Below, piece after piece: positions 11,070 through 23,861 of a stretch of DNA of 64,000 bases. Source of the DNA: Icerya purchasi (taxonomy: Eukaryota; Arthropoda; Insecta; Hemiptera; Monophlebidae); assembly GCA_039619475.1 (NCBI GenBank), contig CM077115.1:507986815-508050814 (forward strand), in the 5' to 3' direction. Position 1 is the stretch's first letter, and each line of letters starts with the position of its first letter. The notes beneath the pieces are model-generated. The model saw only the letters and a program-made list of their open reading frames with translations, ran no database searches and was not told the origin of the DNA. A program made the translations under genes and the position numbers.

Positions 11070-11330
11070 AACCGCTAGATATCTAGCTATGAATCTTGAT
11101 TCGCATTTAACCTGACGCCTATTGAGAAAAAAGTTAGGTTGCTCGGATAAAATAAAAAAAAACAACAAGATAATTCTTCTAATTCGCTGCAAGACATTCG
11201 CAGTCAGACGTGTATTGCGAACAGGCCTGATTTACAAGCAAATAATGAAACCTATCGGATGACCTGCACCCATGAGGTTATACCACCAAGTCCAACCTGC
11301 GGCGTATGCAAGCTGAACAAAATTTCTGTG
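11070..11330 (+). pseudogene. Very decayed Jockey-like LINE RT thumb
   Basis: In one plus frame ARYLAMNLDSHLT (11074-11113) corresponds to the VKYLGMHLDRRLTW block of Jockey-clade reverse transcriptases. After a frame change, GLIYKQIMKPIG corresponds to the LLYKxIIKPI block about 55 residues further on. The spacing fits the family, but identity is low and stops are frequent. Nothing of the catalytic core is left. Confidence 0.45.
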
Positions 11331-13022
11331 ACTAATGCCGAATGAAATTCTGATCTTCACTACGATTTACGGATCATGTTTATCCACGGCGTCGTCTGTA
11401 CAGTCGCAGCTAAGCATGAAAATTGCCTGCACAGACATGCAATAAGTGTTTTTAATACTAGACCAAGATTCAAGTATATAGAATACACCGAGACCTTTAT
11501 CTTTTTCTTGTGAACAATCCGTGCTACATAGCATTTAAATAATGATCTAAGCTACTACTATTCAACCATCTCACTTACGTGTTATAAACGATGATGTATT
11601 TGAAACAATAAATGTTAAAGATATTTTTTTAAAAAGCCGAAAAACAAACCATCCTTTTTGCGCATAATAAAAACCTAGTAAAGATGATAAAAATCACAAT
11701 AATTTATATCTAGTCGAAAATATCGGTTTGGTGTATTCTTTTAAAATGTATTTACGCGCGCAAAATTAATAAAGCTTCGTGCATTCTAACCTTAAGGAAA
11801 TTAGCAACGCACGTACATACCCGTAGCCTTTAAAATAGTGCATTTTCAGTTTTTAAAATACCGATATTATATCGGTAAAATCAAAGATGGAAATTATTGC
11901 CAGTCGCGCCGTAGCGAAATGGATTTCGGTTGATTTTATGGCATTCGGCTACTACCCAGTAAATGCATAAAATAACCGATAAATGTATTTGAATAAGAAA
12001 AAAGCGATTATTATGCTCGCATAACCTGCAATAAATATCGGTTAATAAATACACGCCCCTTCATATTTTTTTATTTGGTTAGGCGCTGCGTACTATTATT
12101 CGTCGAGGAATCGAATACGCTATTTGGAACTACATTAATCGACCGCATCAGCTAACGATATTAATAACGGTCGACTTGAAAATTAATTTCAGATATCATT
12201 TTTTTAGTTGAAATTCTGGTTAATTTAGAATAAAACAACGAAATAACTTTTGTCAAAAATACAATTAAAAGAATTATTTTTGCTTCTGTCAACCGATTAA
12301 AAATTACCATTAAAATAGTTTAATAAGTTGCGGAAAATCAGTTCCAAATAATTAATGGAAATTTTTCTAAAACTGAAAACTTTTGTATTGACCTAATCAA
12401 TATAGCCAAATAATAAAACTGTTTCTCGTTAAAAGTTCAAAAAATTATCATTGCACTCTGCTAGTGTAACGAGCACAGATTAAAATAAAAAAAAGAAAAA
12501 GAAAAAAAATTATCCTTTATTACATTTAGTTTATATAAGAAATGATGGTCATATAAGAGCGTAATTTTAAAAATGATTAATTTTTACCTACGCAGTGTTT
12601 AGAAAATATTGTACGGTTTTGAAGAAAAAAGAAAAGAAGAAAATTAGCCTATTATTAACTAAGGAAGTATAAACACGTTTCATATCTCATTTGTTAGCGC
12701 ACACGAGTAAATGGTCTGTGTAGGTAAGCAATAATCAATAAATATTATCGCTTCTTAAAAATGTTTTAACCGAATCGGAAGCCTAAAAAATTCCGCAGGT
12801 TTTTACTGTACTGAAATTTAGGTGCTAAGAACAACGCACAGATGCTTTACCATTTACGCCTAATTTCGGTAATTTACTTCGAGGTCAAGCTACTATTTTA
12901 AAAAAAATATTTTTTCTATAGGCAGTAACTGAAATTCCTGGAAAACTACTTGTTATTGTCGAATGGTGAAAAAACATAAAAAACCGATTAAATATGATTT
13001 TTTTTATAAATTTAAAACAAAG
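11331..13022. other. AT-rich DNA, nothing recognised
   Basis: Long AT-rich stretch with short A/G-rich tracts (12483-12508, 12623-12642). No coding or repeat structure that I could support. Confidence 0.5.
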
Positions 13023-13102
13023 TGGAAGCGGCTATCGTAGCGTAACGTTGGTTAGTTAATTGTGTTTCGTTCGGGCAGAACCAGGTTTGAATCTCGCTAC
13101 AC
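13023..13102 (+). mobile_element. Candidate tRNA-derived SINE head
   Basis: Contains an A-box-like TAGCGTAACGTTGG and, 45 bp later, a B-box-like GGTTTGAATCTC, the spacing of a pol III promoter in a tRNA-derived SINE. An A-rich tail follows (13110-13140). A related but more decayed sequence lies at 47765-47835, sharing GGTTAGTTAATTGT and TTCGTTCG. It does not fold as a normal tRNA. Confidence 0.5.
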
Positions 13103-13920
13103 TGAATCTTCTAAAAATTACACTGAAAAGAAAAGGAAAAAAGATGCTCGTAATATCGTGGACAGATACTTTCTTCTGACGAAAAACAAACTATCGCTTA
13201 AAAGTGGATATATCCCAAAAAAGTATAGTAAAAGCTAATCAAAAGGGCTCTACACTAATCGAAAACGTGAACAAGCCACCCTCCCAAAAAAAAAAAAAAA
13301 AAAAAAAAATACAAAACGAACACAGCTTGGTAAAAGCAGAGAGTTAATTTTCATCGTTTAAATATTGTAGTTAAACAAAGGAGTATATTTAGCAAATGAA
13401 TAAAATATCGAAATAATTTAAACCATTCAGACACAATTATTAGCGGCGTGCTAAATCCATTTACTTTTCTAGATGATTCGTTTTGAACACATGTACTCTC
13501 AATTTAGCTGTTTTTCTTTTTTCAGTCTTTTTGTGAGTCTTCGTTACATACTTTTTTGTTTGTAAGGATTAGTGTGTCGCTATAATTACTAGGGTTCAGA
13601 TTTATACGCACTAAAAAAAAACAATATATGCATTAAAAATAAATGCACTAAAAATTACATAGTAGATAGTGTATATTAAAAAAGTAAAATTAATTTTTTT
13701 GTTTTCCGCATCAAATTTTTATTAACATGCTGCATTTCATTCCATTACATTAATTTACATTAAAAAAAATAACAAAAAAACATTAAATTATAAATCTAAA
13801 TTTTTGAAAATTATTACATTTAAACAATAAGACTTTTTTTTGCTAAATTTTCAACACGAAAATTATGTCTTGTGTCTGTTAAAGTAGATGTAGGTGAATA
13901 CATCCTGTTTGTTAAAATGG
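13103..13920. other. AT-rich DNA with A tract
   Basis: Contains an A tract at 13286-13309. Nothing else recognised up to the palindrome. Confidence 0.5.
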
Positions 13921-14159
13921 TATAATAAAATAAACTTTAATAACAAACAATATAGATCAATAAATTAGATAAATACCTATTTAGAAACGTTTTCGGGCAT
14001 AACCAGCTAAAACTAACTTAAAGGAAACTTAAAACATGTTTTAAGTTTCCTTTAAGTTAGTGTTAGCTGATGATGGGTTATGCCCGAAAACGTTTCTAAA
14101 TAGGTATTTATCTAATTTATTGATCTATATTGTTTGTTATTAAAGTTTATTTTATTATA
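13921..14159. repeat. 239-bp near-perfect palindrome
   Basis: The outer 84 bp at 13921-14004 is the exact reverse complement of 14076-14159. The inner arms, 14005-14036 and 14037-14068, match with one mismatch and meet at the centre in AAAACATGTTTT with no spacer. The only asymmetry is 7 extra bases (14069-14075, GATGATG) in the right arm. It contains no coding sequence. Possible origins are a fold-back MITE or a recent head-to-head duplication. No target-site duplication is obvious. Confidence 0.95.
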
Positions 14160-15044
14160 TCTGTTAAAGTAGCTTTCAGTACGACAAACGACCTATAAGA
14201 CACAACTGGTAAATATTTAAATGCGGCAACTTCAAATGGAGCGTAAGAGATTTCGTTTTCATTTGACACTTCGTCTAATTGAATCGAAACGGCAAATGAT
14301 TTGCTTGATATTGAAGACAGCATATTCAGATTAAATTTGTGCCACAAGTTGAGCGTATATGTGGTGTATATGAATATAGATGAGGACAGTTATGCATCAC
14401 AAGGTTAAAAATAGCGCGACAGTTGGAAACTTCTATTGACCTAATCAATGGCCAAATAATAAAAAATTCTCGAAACGGACTTCTATTTGAAATAATTATA
14501 AACGGTAAACAAGTGTATAAAACTAGATAAAAGTACGTTTTGCGTGCTCCGCAAATATTGTACACGAAAAGGAATCGAAAGGAAAACGAATACAATTAGT
14601 TTATTCAAAATATTTTACACTTTTGTGCGGTATAACTTTAACAGTAGTTAAAAAATTATCAGAATCTCAATTTTAATCATTCGTAAATCTCCAACTGTAC
14701 AAAATTTTCAATTCGATATTCATTTTACGGCATTGTAATCTATGAGATCGGCTTTTTGTACCATTAAATTGGTCAAATGGAAACCCGCGATAAGCTAATC
14801 CTTCGAGTGTTCGAACGTTCAATAATGAGACATGTGAACAGGAATTTCTAAAATGAATACTTTTTCAACGCCATTTCACACTTTTAATTGTTTTAATTCG
14901 AAATGTAAACATAGTTGTTGTCATTGATGCGCAAAAAATGTCCAGGCCATGATTACAGCGAAGTTACTTGAAGAGCTGCCACACATAAAGCTCTTATGTT
15001 GATTAAATTTATATGTAACGTTATTTTTCGTTTACATTATTTTC
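14160..15044. other. AT-rich DNA, nothing recognised
   Basis: The largest open frame (14595-14326, minus, 89 codons) has no recognised motif and is probably chance. Confidence 0.45.
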
Positions 15045-16113
15045 CGAAGCAGTGGAAGTTTGCATAAAATTATTAGGCTTAGGGCCTGGAAAAGATTCAC
15101 GTAACGCATCTTCTTATCGGCCTATCGTATTACCGATGTTATCAAAAGTAACGGAAAAATTAATATTAAACCGATTACGTACTTGTTTGGTTTTTTCAAA
15201 TAATACTCCACAGTGTATACACGGGGTACAAAATATTATTGAAAACAGTCTGGAAACGATACATGTATGCGCACAGCTGCGTTTATTGATGTTGCTTAAG
15301 CCTTTGATAAGATGTATCACGAAGGTTTACAGTATAGATTGAAATCATTTATTCCGATTGATAAATTCTCACATTAATGATCAGACACGTCTTGAATATG
15401 AACTTCCTATGAGGATCATCCTATCTTAGCTGGGTCATCCCAAGATTAAGTGTTAGGACCTTCGCTATATTTATTATAACCGCCGGGTTTCCAGTAACAG
15501 GAGTACCACGGTCTTACTTTCGTTTAGCACGGATCCTAACATTGGTAATCTGCAGAATGCGTTGAACAGAGCAGAAGACCGGTTCAAAAAGTGGAATATA
15601 AAAATAAATGAAAGGAAATCTGTCCATTTTACTAATAGAAGAGTCACGGCCGCATCTGTTAAAATCTGTAATACAGTAATAATGCACTTGGATAGGCGAC
15701 TGACATGGAAGCAACATATCGATAAAAAAAAAAAAAAAAAAAAAAAATGAACTGGCTTGTAGACGAAAAAAAGTAGCGTGTTGTCATTGGATCTGTTACT
15801 AGATACCAATGTGAATCTAGGAGCTGCAGATTTGGGACTGTTCTAAACCAATAAATATAAAAATAATTCAAACAGTTTAGAATAAAATCTTGAGGACGCT
15901 AACAGGTGCACCCTGGTGTGATACCTACTATTTAAGCGTGTTCCATACGTGACTGACGTTGTTGAACCTTTTGCTCGGAGACACACAGACAGACTGAGAA
16001 GTCACCCGAACAACAGTTGGCTGCAAAATTGTCTGACACCACCTGTGATTTGCGCAGATTAAGCCGCCGTAAACCCCTTGTAAATAATATAGAAAAAAAA
16101 AAAAAAAAAAAAA
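15045..16113 (+). pseudogene. Decayed Jockey-clade LINE, RT to 3' end
   Basis: Read on the plus strand through several frameshifts. 15070-15200: GPGKDSRNASSYRPIVLPM and LILNRLRTCL (RT block 1). 15540-15720: RAEDRFKKWNIKINERKSV, then MHLDRRLTWKQHI. 15885-15915: KILRTLTGAPW. 15950-16075: a terminal block with PFARRHTDRLRSHPN typical of the Jockey-clade C-terminus. It ends in an A tract at 16092-16113. The catalytic YADD region is lost between about 15340 and 15540. A second, internal A tract at 15726-15747 interrupts the thumb. Clearly a fossil. Confidence 0.82.
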
Positions 16114-19100
16114 GTGATAAGATAAATAAATCGGTTATACCAGAGAATTATCTGCGGGAAAGTAAAGCCGGATCCTACGCAGAAAGCAACTGGGCCGCAA
16201 TCTTCAGATCCTCACTAGGGATCCTTAAGTAGATTATGAAAAACTTAATTTCACAATACACCCTAAATCAAGGATATGTGGGATTTACTTTAACTTCCGG
16301 ATGCTTACGAAATTACGATTTTCCTTCATAAATGGACAGTTGTTTTATGCAATTTTTCGATATCTTTCTTACCTCAATTTTCTCAGTGTTCTTCTGATTT
16401 TTTCAGCTGTGTGCTATGCCCTTTTTTCGTTTAAAATTGGCGTTTCCGGAGAATCTTAATTTAATCGCTATACAATATTCGTTTTGTTCCCGCATTACGT
16501 TCTGAAGCAATATGATGCGCACTCAATCATCTTATAGTTCCTCTTTATTCTATATTGTTTCTTACGTTACATAATTTCTCACAGGAATACTCTCGAATTG
16601 TTCTAGTCGATCTATTTATTTTACGGAAATTGGATTTCGGTTCGTCTTTTAGATTCGCCATTTATATTCTTGTAACGAAAATCTGCATAATCCACGCGAA
16701 AGTTGAACATTCCTAACTGTTAATTGTAGCGGAAATACTCGTTCAACCGTTATTTAGCAGATGTTTGTTCGAAACTCTTTTTGACCGATAGTGTCGACAG
16801 ATCATACTTAAATATGTATTTCAGTTTCCGTCCGCTTTTGTATGTATCTCGAGAGGAGAATTAACTTTTATAATTTTAGAGATGTAATTATCGAGGTCGA
16901 ATTTTAACGTTTAGAATATTTCTCTTTTTGTTTTTATCTCGAAAAATAATGATAAGATCAATCTGTTTTTCTCTCCTGTTTATAAAGTAAATGCGATCTG
17001 TGGACAGAACATTTTAATACAACCTGACAAAGGCTCAGCTATCGATTTTGAGCGTTTAAACTTCCCATCTTCTAGAGAAACTTCGTATTTTGCGTCCAAC
17101 ATATCACGATAAAAATCACGCATCTTAATTAGTGCGTAGATGTAGCAAGCCAACGAGTGAATAAAGCTTTGAACCATTGCCGAGTTTCTTCCTAATCTTG
17201 CTCCCCCCTTATACATTCTTTATGTGTCTATATCTGTCGCATTTTTTCCTCTATAACGAATTCACTGTACCGCTGAAACCACTAGTGTGTCACTGTTTAT
17301 TGACTTTTCAACGTATAACAAGTTTTTAGGAGCGGATGAAATTAAAATGAACCACGTCTAATAATAACGTCATATATTGTCATATAATGCGACGAATTAT
17401 TGAAGTTCTCAATCCCCGACGCCCTGTCAAGGGTATGGGGGACTTACTTTACTTTACTTTAGCGATAAAGAGCTTATTAGCAGAAAATAAATCACTTCGC
17501 GGTCCGATACGCATTAAGGGACCATTTTAAACATTGTAAAAACCGATTTTAGCGGGAAATTTGTAAATTAAAACAACCGCGTAATAGCCATCTTTAATAA
17601 ATCAATTAACACCGAAAGTAGTTTTGTGTTTTGATTGCAGTTTCTCACTGGTTATCCTCTTTGGTTTTGAATGCTTTTCTCTGTCGTATCTTAGCATTAG
17701 GCGCTCCTTCTCACCTCGCAAATCGGAGCTTTTCGCTGTCGAGCGATTTTTTACATAAACCATTTCTAAAGTCTTTATCGTCGTCCTCCTTTTAAACAAC
17801 GATACTCAATGATAAGGAGCAATGTAGGCGCCGAATGGTACTGTTAATTAAATTTTGAAGGTACTTCCGTTCACATTAGTTTGCCCCCATTTACTTATTT
17901 ATTTATAAATAATTATCAATTTCCGTTAAAGCGTGAAATTTTAAAGGATACGGAAGGGGTGAATTTGATTTATTAAACGGTTTCAAGCAATTTCGATTCT
18001 CGATTAGGTCGGAAATTTTCAAACGCCCCTACTAAACCATAATATTTATCGACAAAAAGTGTCTAGAAAGGAGATAAAAGTAAAAAGGGTATTGATAACG
18101 TAGCAGTGAGCTTGACCGGCTGCGGGGGCATATTACCTGTCGAGAATGTCAATGCGGTTTAACGAGAAGTAACTTTCAGTCCGTATCGTTTCGGTTGAAC
18201 CGTAATTTCATTGAAACACGAAAAAAAACCTACAACTAATAGTGTGCGCCCATTCTCAGGTCGTTCGCTGGTACATAATATCATTTGGATCGGCGCTAAG
18301 ATCTTTCCGCCTTTTTGTTAGCCTAATATTCGATTTTCGTTCAGTTTGAAAATACACTTCGAACAACTGCGCCAAATTTTATTTCTCCGTTTTAATTTCC
18401 TTTTTTCCCGTGCGAACATTTTCTTATTCCGGGTAGGACTGCAAGATTGCTGACATTGTATACTCGCGGGGGACGCGTAGTTTTCTCAGATGCATCTGAC
18501 CGAGTTCGATCGTTGAGCACATCCAGTCTTAGAAAAATCGACAACGCATAGCATTCCAAGTTTTTAACTCTGACCTTCGGATAAGGTTTTTCATGTCACA
18601 GAAGACACCCACGTCCGCTCTGAATCTCTTGCTTTACATCATAGCCTTTGTTATTGGAAAGTTTATTTAATAGCCCTGCCCCAGATGGTTTATTTAAGGT
18701 TTCCATAAAAATAAACAAGATTTATCGCGACTACGAGTACGTCTTACTGTGAACTATATTAATAAAACATACCTGATGATGAAAGAAAAAAAAGGAGAAA
18801 GTATAATCTAACTAAACTTCTCGCCATTGTAATTTTATTTAGCATCTCTTCCGAGTCCACGACTTTGCCAAATCATTAACACTGATTTTTCTCATTCCAT
18901 GTGGACCTCTGTTTCAGTGAACAAATTTATTAGAACGTTTTTTATCGCTTATTTCACATCGAACATTCACTGCACGACATTATCATTTATTACTGCTTAT
19001 CATTCTGCTTTTGTGTGCATAATCGTGAGTCACCGCGGCTTTGAAGTTTTTCCACAAAAGCGGAAAAAGAAGTATATATATATATAGTATATAAATATTA

Positions 19101-20479
19101 CGGCGGTAATTTAAACGGGCCATAAAAAAAAAAAAAAAAAAAAATGGATATTTTACAACTGGGCGTTTCAGTGCCGAGACTTTTTTTACAGTCTTCTCTT
19201 CTGATAAATTGCAAGGCACCGCGGCGAGGAGGTAAAATTGCGAATGATCTTTCGGTTACGTAAAATATTACTACATTAAAAATGGAAAATAATTATTTTT
19301 CTCAATTTTTTCGTTAAAATTTATGATAATAATTTTATAATTCACGCGAAATTAGTTACGAATAATATTATTTCCGTCAGAAATTAATGTTTTTTTAATA
19401 TTTTTTAAAGAAATTATAGAGACTTTATTAATGAATAAAATTAATATGTTTCTCAGCAATTTTCTGCTTTGACTATCCTTCATTTTAAAATTCTCAGAAG
19501 GGAAAACGGCCCCAAAAGGCTCGCCTAATGATCGGCGAGATTGCAAAAATCCCGTGTAAGCGACCGAAAGTTAAATCCAGGAATGGTAATAATAAGTTCG
19601 TTCGTTCGATGTTTCGTGACGATAACATCGTCGCTCCAGATTGCGTTTTGTAATTAAGAAGAATCTTGTGCTCAACGTGGTGTCGCTAGCCGTTCGTTCG
19701 TAAATTCTATATTTATTTACGCATCGAATGCTACCGATTTTGGCTCGAAGCTTTCGTAAATTTTGCTATCGAGTATCTCCTGGTCGCGCGCGGTCGAACA
19801 AAAATAGTTATTCTTTTTCCTATCGAATTTTCTTTCATTGTTTTCCATCGGTTAAGTTTTCGCGTTTGTTATCTGTGTTCCTAGTGAATATAAATATATT
19901 TATTGGTTTATCGCGTTTATACTTTTATTATCAGAGAAGAAAGGAAAAACTTAAAAATCAAAGTATACGTAATGCTAAAGAGAGGTAAAGGTAAGGTACG
20001 GTTTCCAATTAATGATCGCGAATTAGAAAATTCGTCTTAAGGTCCTCAGTCGGGAGAAAGATACAACCTATATTTTTATATATTTAATAAGAAAAACTAA
20101 ATTACAAAAAAAAAACAACAAAATAAACACAGTATAAATCAGATTTTATTTTTTCGGTCAGTTTGCAGACATGTAACGATAAAAAAAATGTAAGAAACAA
20201 CTTCTTAGGTGTGATAATGAAACTGAGCCTATAGTAATGAATTCCGTGCTGCAAGTTCGCTGTGTCAATGCAACATTAGTTTTCAAAACTATATCCGTTC
20301 GGCAGACGATTTGGTTTTTCAAAGTATTATATATTCGTGGTTAAAAACAACTAGATGCAGAGATTTAGTTGCTATTTTGTTATTCTTAGGCATCCCAAGC
20401 TTTCACAACACCGCTATTGTAGCTGAAACGAAAACGTCTAAAAATTGAAACGTTCAGGATACAATATCAATGCAGAATT
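16114..20479. other. Unique-looking AT-rich DNA
   Basis: 4.4 kb with only short, unrecognised open frames. It holds a 54-bp copy of the SINE-like repeat at 17408, a short TA run at 19073-19087 and an A tract at 19124-19144. I see no exon structure that I could defend. Confidence 0.5.
17408..17461 (-). repeat. Fragment of dispersed SINE-like repeat
   Basis: On the minus strand it reads TAAAGTAAAGTAAGTCCCCC, then ATACCCTTGACAGGGCGTCG. This matches the start of the repeat at 41761 and the outer end of the fold-back element near 62412-62433. Confidence 0.7.
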
Positions 20480-21120
20480 TTTCTTCATTGCATCCACAAA
20501 TCCTCACTAGAATTAGGCACGGGTGTCGGATCCCTCAAAAGCATGCCAAAAAAAATATTTTTCACATTAATGATATAATTAATGGTGTGTTAAAAATTGG
20601 CTACTTTTCTCACGTGTGGAGGTTAACTAAAGAAATTCTCCAAACCAGACAAAGATGCTCGGATAGCGCAATATACACAAAATAGCTGAAAGACTAAATG
20701 ATCACTCGGATATATAGAATATGCTAAGTTCACATTTCAACCTTCCACTAACCGGCAGTTTTCCAGAATTGGTGAATATCTATACTGATGGTTTTCATCG
20801 TAATAATGTGTGTTGGTTTAGCACTTTTTGACGTGGCCAAAGCTTGCGACATCACTTGCTCCCCACCTACCCCCCTAATGAACTTAATATAAATAATTAA
20901 TTTCTAAATTTCTCGCCACTTCTCAAAAGTGCTTAAATTCCATTTTTGCTCTAATTCCATTTCAGGAACTGATTATTATTCTACGTTACTATAAACGCTC
21001 ACAAATCTACATAAAAAAAAAAACTGCCGTTATGCCGCAGGGAATGGATACACTGTTAGGCCTTTCCATTTTACACAACTTCTTAAACGATATCTGGCAT
21101 ATAGTAAGATGCTGACGATG
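20480..21120 (+). pseudogene. Very decayed Jockey-like LINE RT
   Basis: Order of visible pieces on the plus strand: HINDIINGVLKIGYFSHVW (20566-20622), the segment before RT block 1; ALFDVAKACDIT (20821-20856) for the first catalytic Asp block; VMPQGMDTLLG then HNFLNDIW (21030-21100) for the PQGS block. The YADD block cannot be identified. Order and spacing support a Jockey-superfamily RT, but most residues are changed. Confidence 0.6.
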
Positions 21121-22390
21121 TAACAAAGTGATTCACTTCGACACACGTGCTCTTAAGGTGGAAGATGAATGAATATGAATTCTTCTGAAAAGCAAAGGCT
21201 GTTTTTCACTCATAAACGCTCTCAGTTATCGAAGAATTTAGGATTTTTTGAGGTCAGTCTTGGTGCAACCTCGATTCAAATACGCCCTCAAAGTTAGATA
21301 AAAAACTTACTTTTAATCAGAACGAGTATCATTGCAAACATAGCTAGAGCAATCTCTACGACATACCCGTTTGTTTATTTGTAACTCTTACTTGATTATA
21401 AAACGAGCAAGTCGTTCAACAAATCATACTCATTACATATTCTTGACCCGTCTCTGAGGCCATCTGCTAACAGTGTGCATTTTTGTGAACTGTTATCTAA
21501 AATCAATGCGATACACAAATGTGCACCTTTGATACAGGCAGGTGTACTAAGTGTGCATGACATTTTCAAGCTCAAATTCTGCAGTGCATAATAATGCGTT
21601 AATTTCTATTGCGGACGAATAATAAACTATCCGCACGGTAATCGTAAATCTTGTAGATCTATTTTAGTCGGTAAAACGTTGCCTTATCGTTCTTTTTAAT
21701 TGTGGCAAGTCCGGTTTCCTTTTCATTTTCTATTTTACAGAAAGTTCACAGCATTTTTTTCCTTCGCTAGCGTATTTGTGCGTTATTCCTACTGATTTAA
21801 ACAGCTGATGAGACAACCCTTTCTATAATTTCTGTAGTTGTTGGGTCAAAGCCGCTGGCGCGCCCAAAAGAAAATATATAAAATAATGTTATTATTTTTT
21901 TATATTAAAAAAAAAAAAGAAGAAAAGAAGAAAAAAAAACAGATTATAAAAGTTTTGATATGTAGATTTATTTTTTGTAAAAGCTTATCATGATATTACT
22001 TATTTTCGGATAAACTTTTTTTCCGTTCTTTTTTTTAAAGTAAAACTTCTTAAGGCGCGCCTTATATATAAATAAATTTATAGGGAGTTAACAAGAACAG
22101 CGAGCGAGTATAAGTTATGAATAACTCTAATAGAGTTCCTTAATAGATCTAAAAATTCGTAACAGACACGTAGCCAGTAATATAGTATATCGAATTAAAA
22201 TTTATGTTGCTTTATTGCATTTTACACCATTTTGAGATATATATATATATTTATATTACAAAAAAAAAAAGAAAATAAATTTATTAGAACTTAAAATATC
22301 AAAAATTAATTAAACATAAAAAATGGATATAACGACTAAAAACTGATGTACGAAATTTTTACTAAAAAAAAAATATTAGTAATAACAATT
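21121..22390. other. AT-rich DNA, nothing firm
   Basis: May include the decayed 3' part of the preceding LINE up to about 21600. Two AscI-like GGCGCGCC palindromes (21856-21864, 22053-22061) flank a low-complexity stretch, but I see no convincing terminal inverted repeat around them. A TA run is at 22240-22252. Confidence 0.4.
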
Positions 22391-22510
22391 GATAATAATA
22401 ATAATCAAATCAAATCAATTTTTTATTTATATAAAATCAGTTAAATTAAAATATAACTTAATATAACTGCGAATGCGCAAAATTTTGCGCGAACTGCAGA
22501 GTAGATACCA
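22391..22510 (-). mobile_element. LINE 3' tail remnant
   Basis: On the minus strand: a GCGCAAAATTTTGCGC perfect stem, CATTCGCAG, then TTTGATTTGATT and a short (ATT)n. This is the same terminal block as the LINE at 763-860 in the same order. The body upstream is not recognisable, so this is a 5'-truncated or decayed copy. Confidence 0.75.
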
Positions 22511-23564
22511 AAGTTACGTAGGTCAAACCTGCACTTAGTGTGATTACTCAAAATTCAGACTACAAAAAGAAATAATATTAAAGTGCCACACGTTTGACCG
22601 ACGTTCACACGTATATCTGTTCCGAGTGTTTAACTTTAACAAAAATGTAGCATTACAACAAAAATAAAAAATTAGAATAAAAATAAAAGTCCTGCCTTTA
22701 TCATAAAAATCTAAACATGCCTTGTTATACTTTCTAAATTTAAAATCCTGCCTTAATCTTAAAATATAAACGTATATTAATATTTATCCTAAACTTCTTT
22801 TTACACAGTCAATCACAACCATTCAATTTCATTTGCACCCTAAGCTACATCTATCCAATTTTATAATAAACTAATAATAGAGCGGAAACTGCTACATTTG
22901 GCCAAAAACTCCTAAAAATAGTCATAATGACAGTTAAATAATAAATCACAATTATATGGATAATAGTAATACAATAGCCTAAATATTCATAATACAAATG
23001 GTACAACTAATAATGATATTATAAGTAAATACTTACCCGTGATACTGATATTGAAACAAAACTTAACCAACGTAACAATAACTTTAATTATTATTATGTA
23101 GCTAAAACGAACAAATGCTATTTGAAAATAAATTTAATTCAAGTTTGTTTTTTTTTTTTTTTATCTTTTTTCCCTTCTTTTCTTTTTACAAATTTATAAA
23201 TTTTAGGGCTAACAATGACCCATGTTTACACATGCTCTACAAAACTTAAGTTAAAACACATATACACTCTCAATCTCCAGTAATAGATGATCTCGACTCC
23301 AACAACAATAATAATAAGAATAAGAATAATAACTATATAAAAAAAAGTAAAATAAAAAATAACCCTTGATGTTTTATAGTTATATATAGCATTATTAAAT
23401 TTAAATATACGGAAAATTAGAGGTAGGTGGAATCCAACAGGAGACAATTTATATTTAAATTTTCTGGAATAGAGTAAGGAGACGGTGAAAGAGGCAGACA
23501 GATCAGTGATCCGTTCATAAATTTTTGTTTTCTGAAATTACTATATACTTTTCTTCGCCTCTCT
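22511..23564. other. AT-rich DNA, probably old LINE 3' UTR
   Basis: Directly upstream (minus strand) of the tail at 22391; it could be its 3' UTR, but no coding motif is visible. T tract at 23147-23163. Confidence 0.35.
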
Positions 23565-23579
23565 ATCCTCTCTCTTCTT

Positions 23580-23861
23580 TTCCAGGTTTGTTTATTATTT
23601 TTAATTTTTCCTTGTTTTCAGACGTTTGGGAAATAATTTAGTTCGATACATTTTTGGTAAATAGATTTAAATATTTTTTTCGTCTACTTTGTGAAGAAGT
23701 TTAATCATCTTGTTAGAAATTTGATCGTGTCCATTGGCTTTCCTATTGTTCAGTTTTTTGATTATTGTAGTTAATTCGTTTTCATATATTTGAAGAGTTT
23801 TATCTGGCTGAGTCGGTTGCAACTTAAGTGTTCGGTTTGGAAATAATTCAGCAAATTTAAC
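23580..23861 (-). pseudogene. Inverted 5' segment of the R1-like LINE ORF2
   Basis: On the minus strand from 23861: KFAELFPNRTLKLQP, ENELTTIIKKLNNRKANG, HDQISNKMIKLL, then after frame changes IFKSIYQKCIELNYFPNVW and INKPGK. This is the stretch between endonuclease and RT block 1 of I/R1-type LINEs (the ...NRKAPGxDxI... and ...FPxxWK..KPGK... signatures). It is oriented head to head with the RT at 23862. Confidence 0.85.

Noticed and set aside
21840..22065. GGCGCGCC-bounded segment as a MITE
   Set aside because: The match is limited to the palindromic octamer; no longer inverted repeat or target-site duplication.
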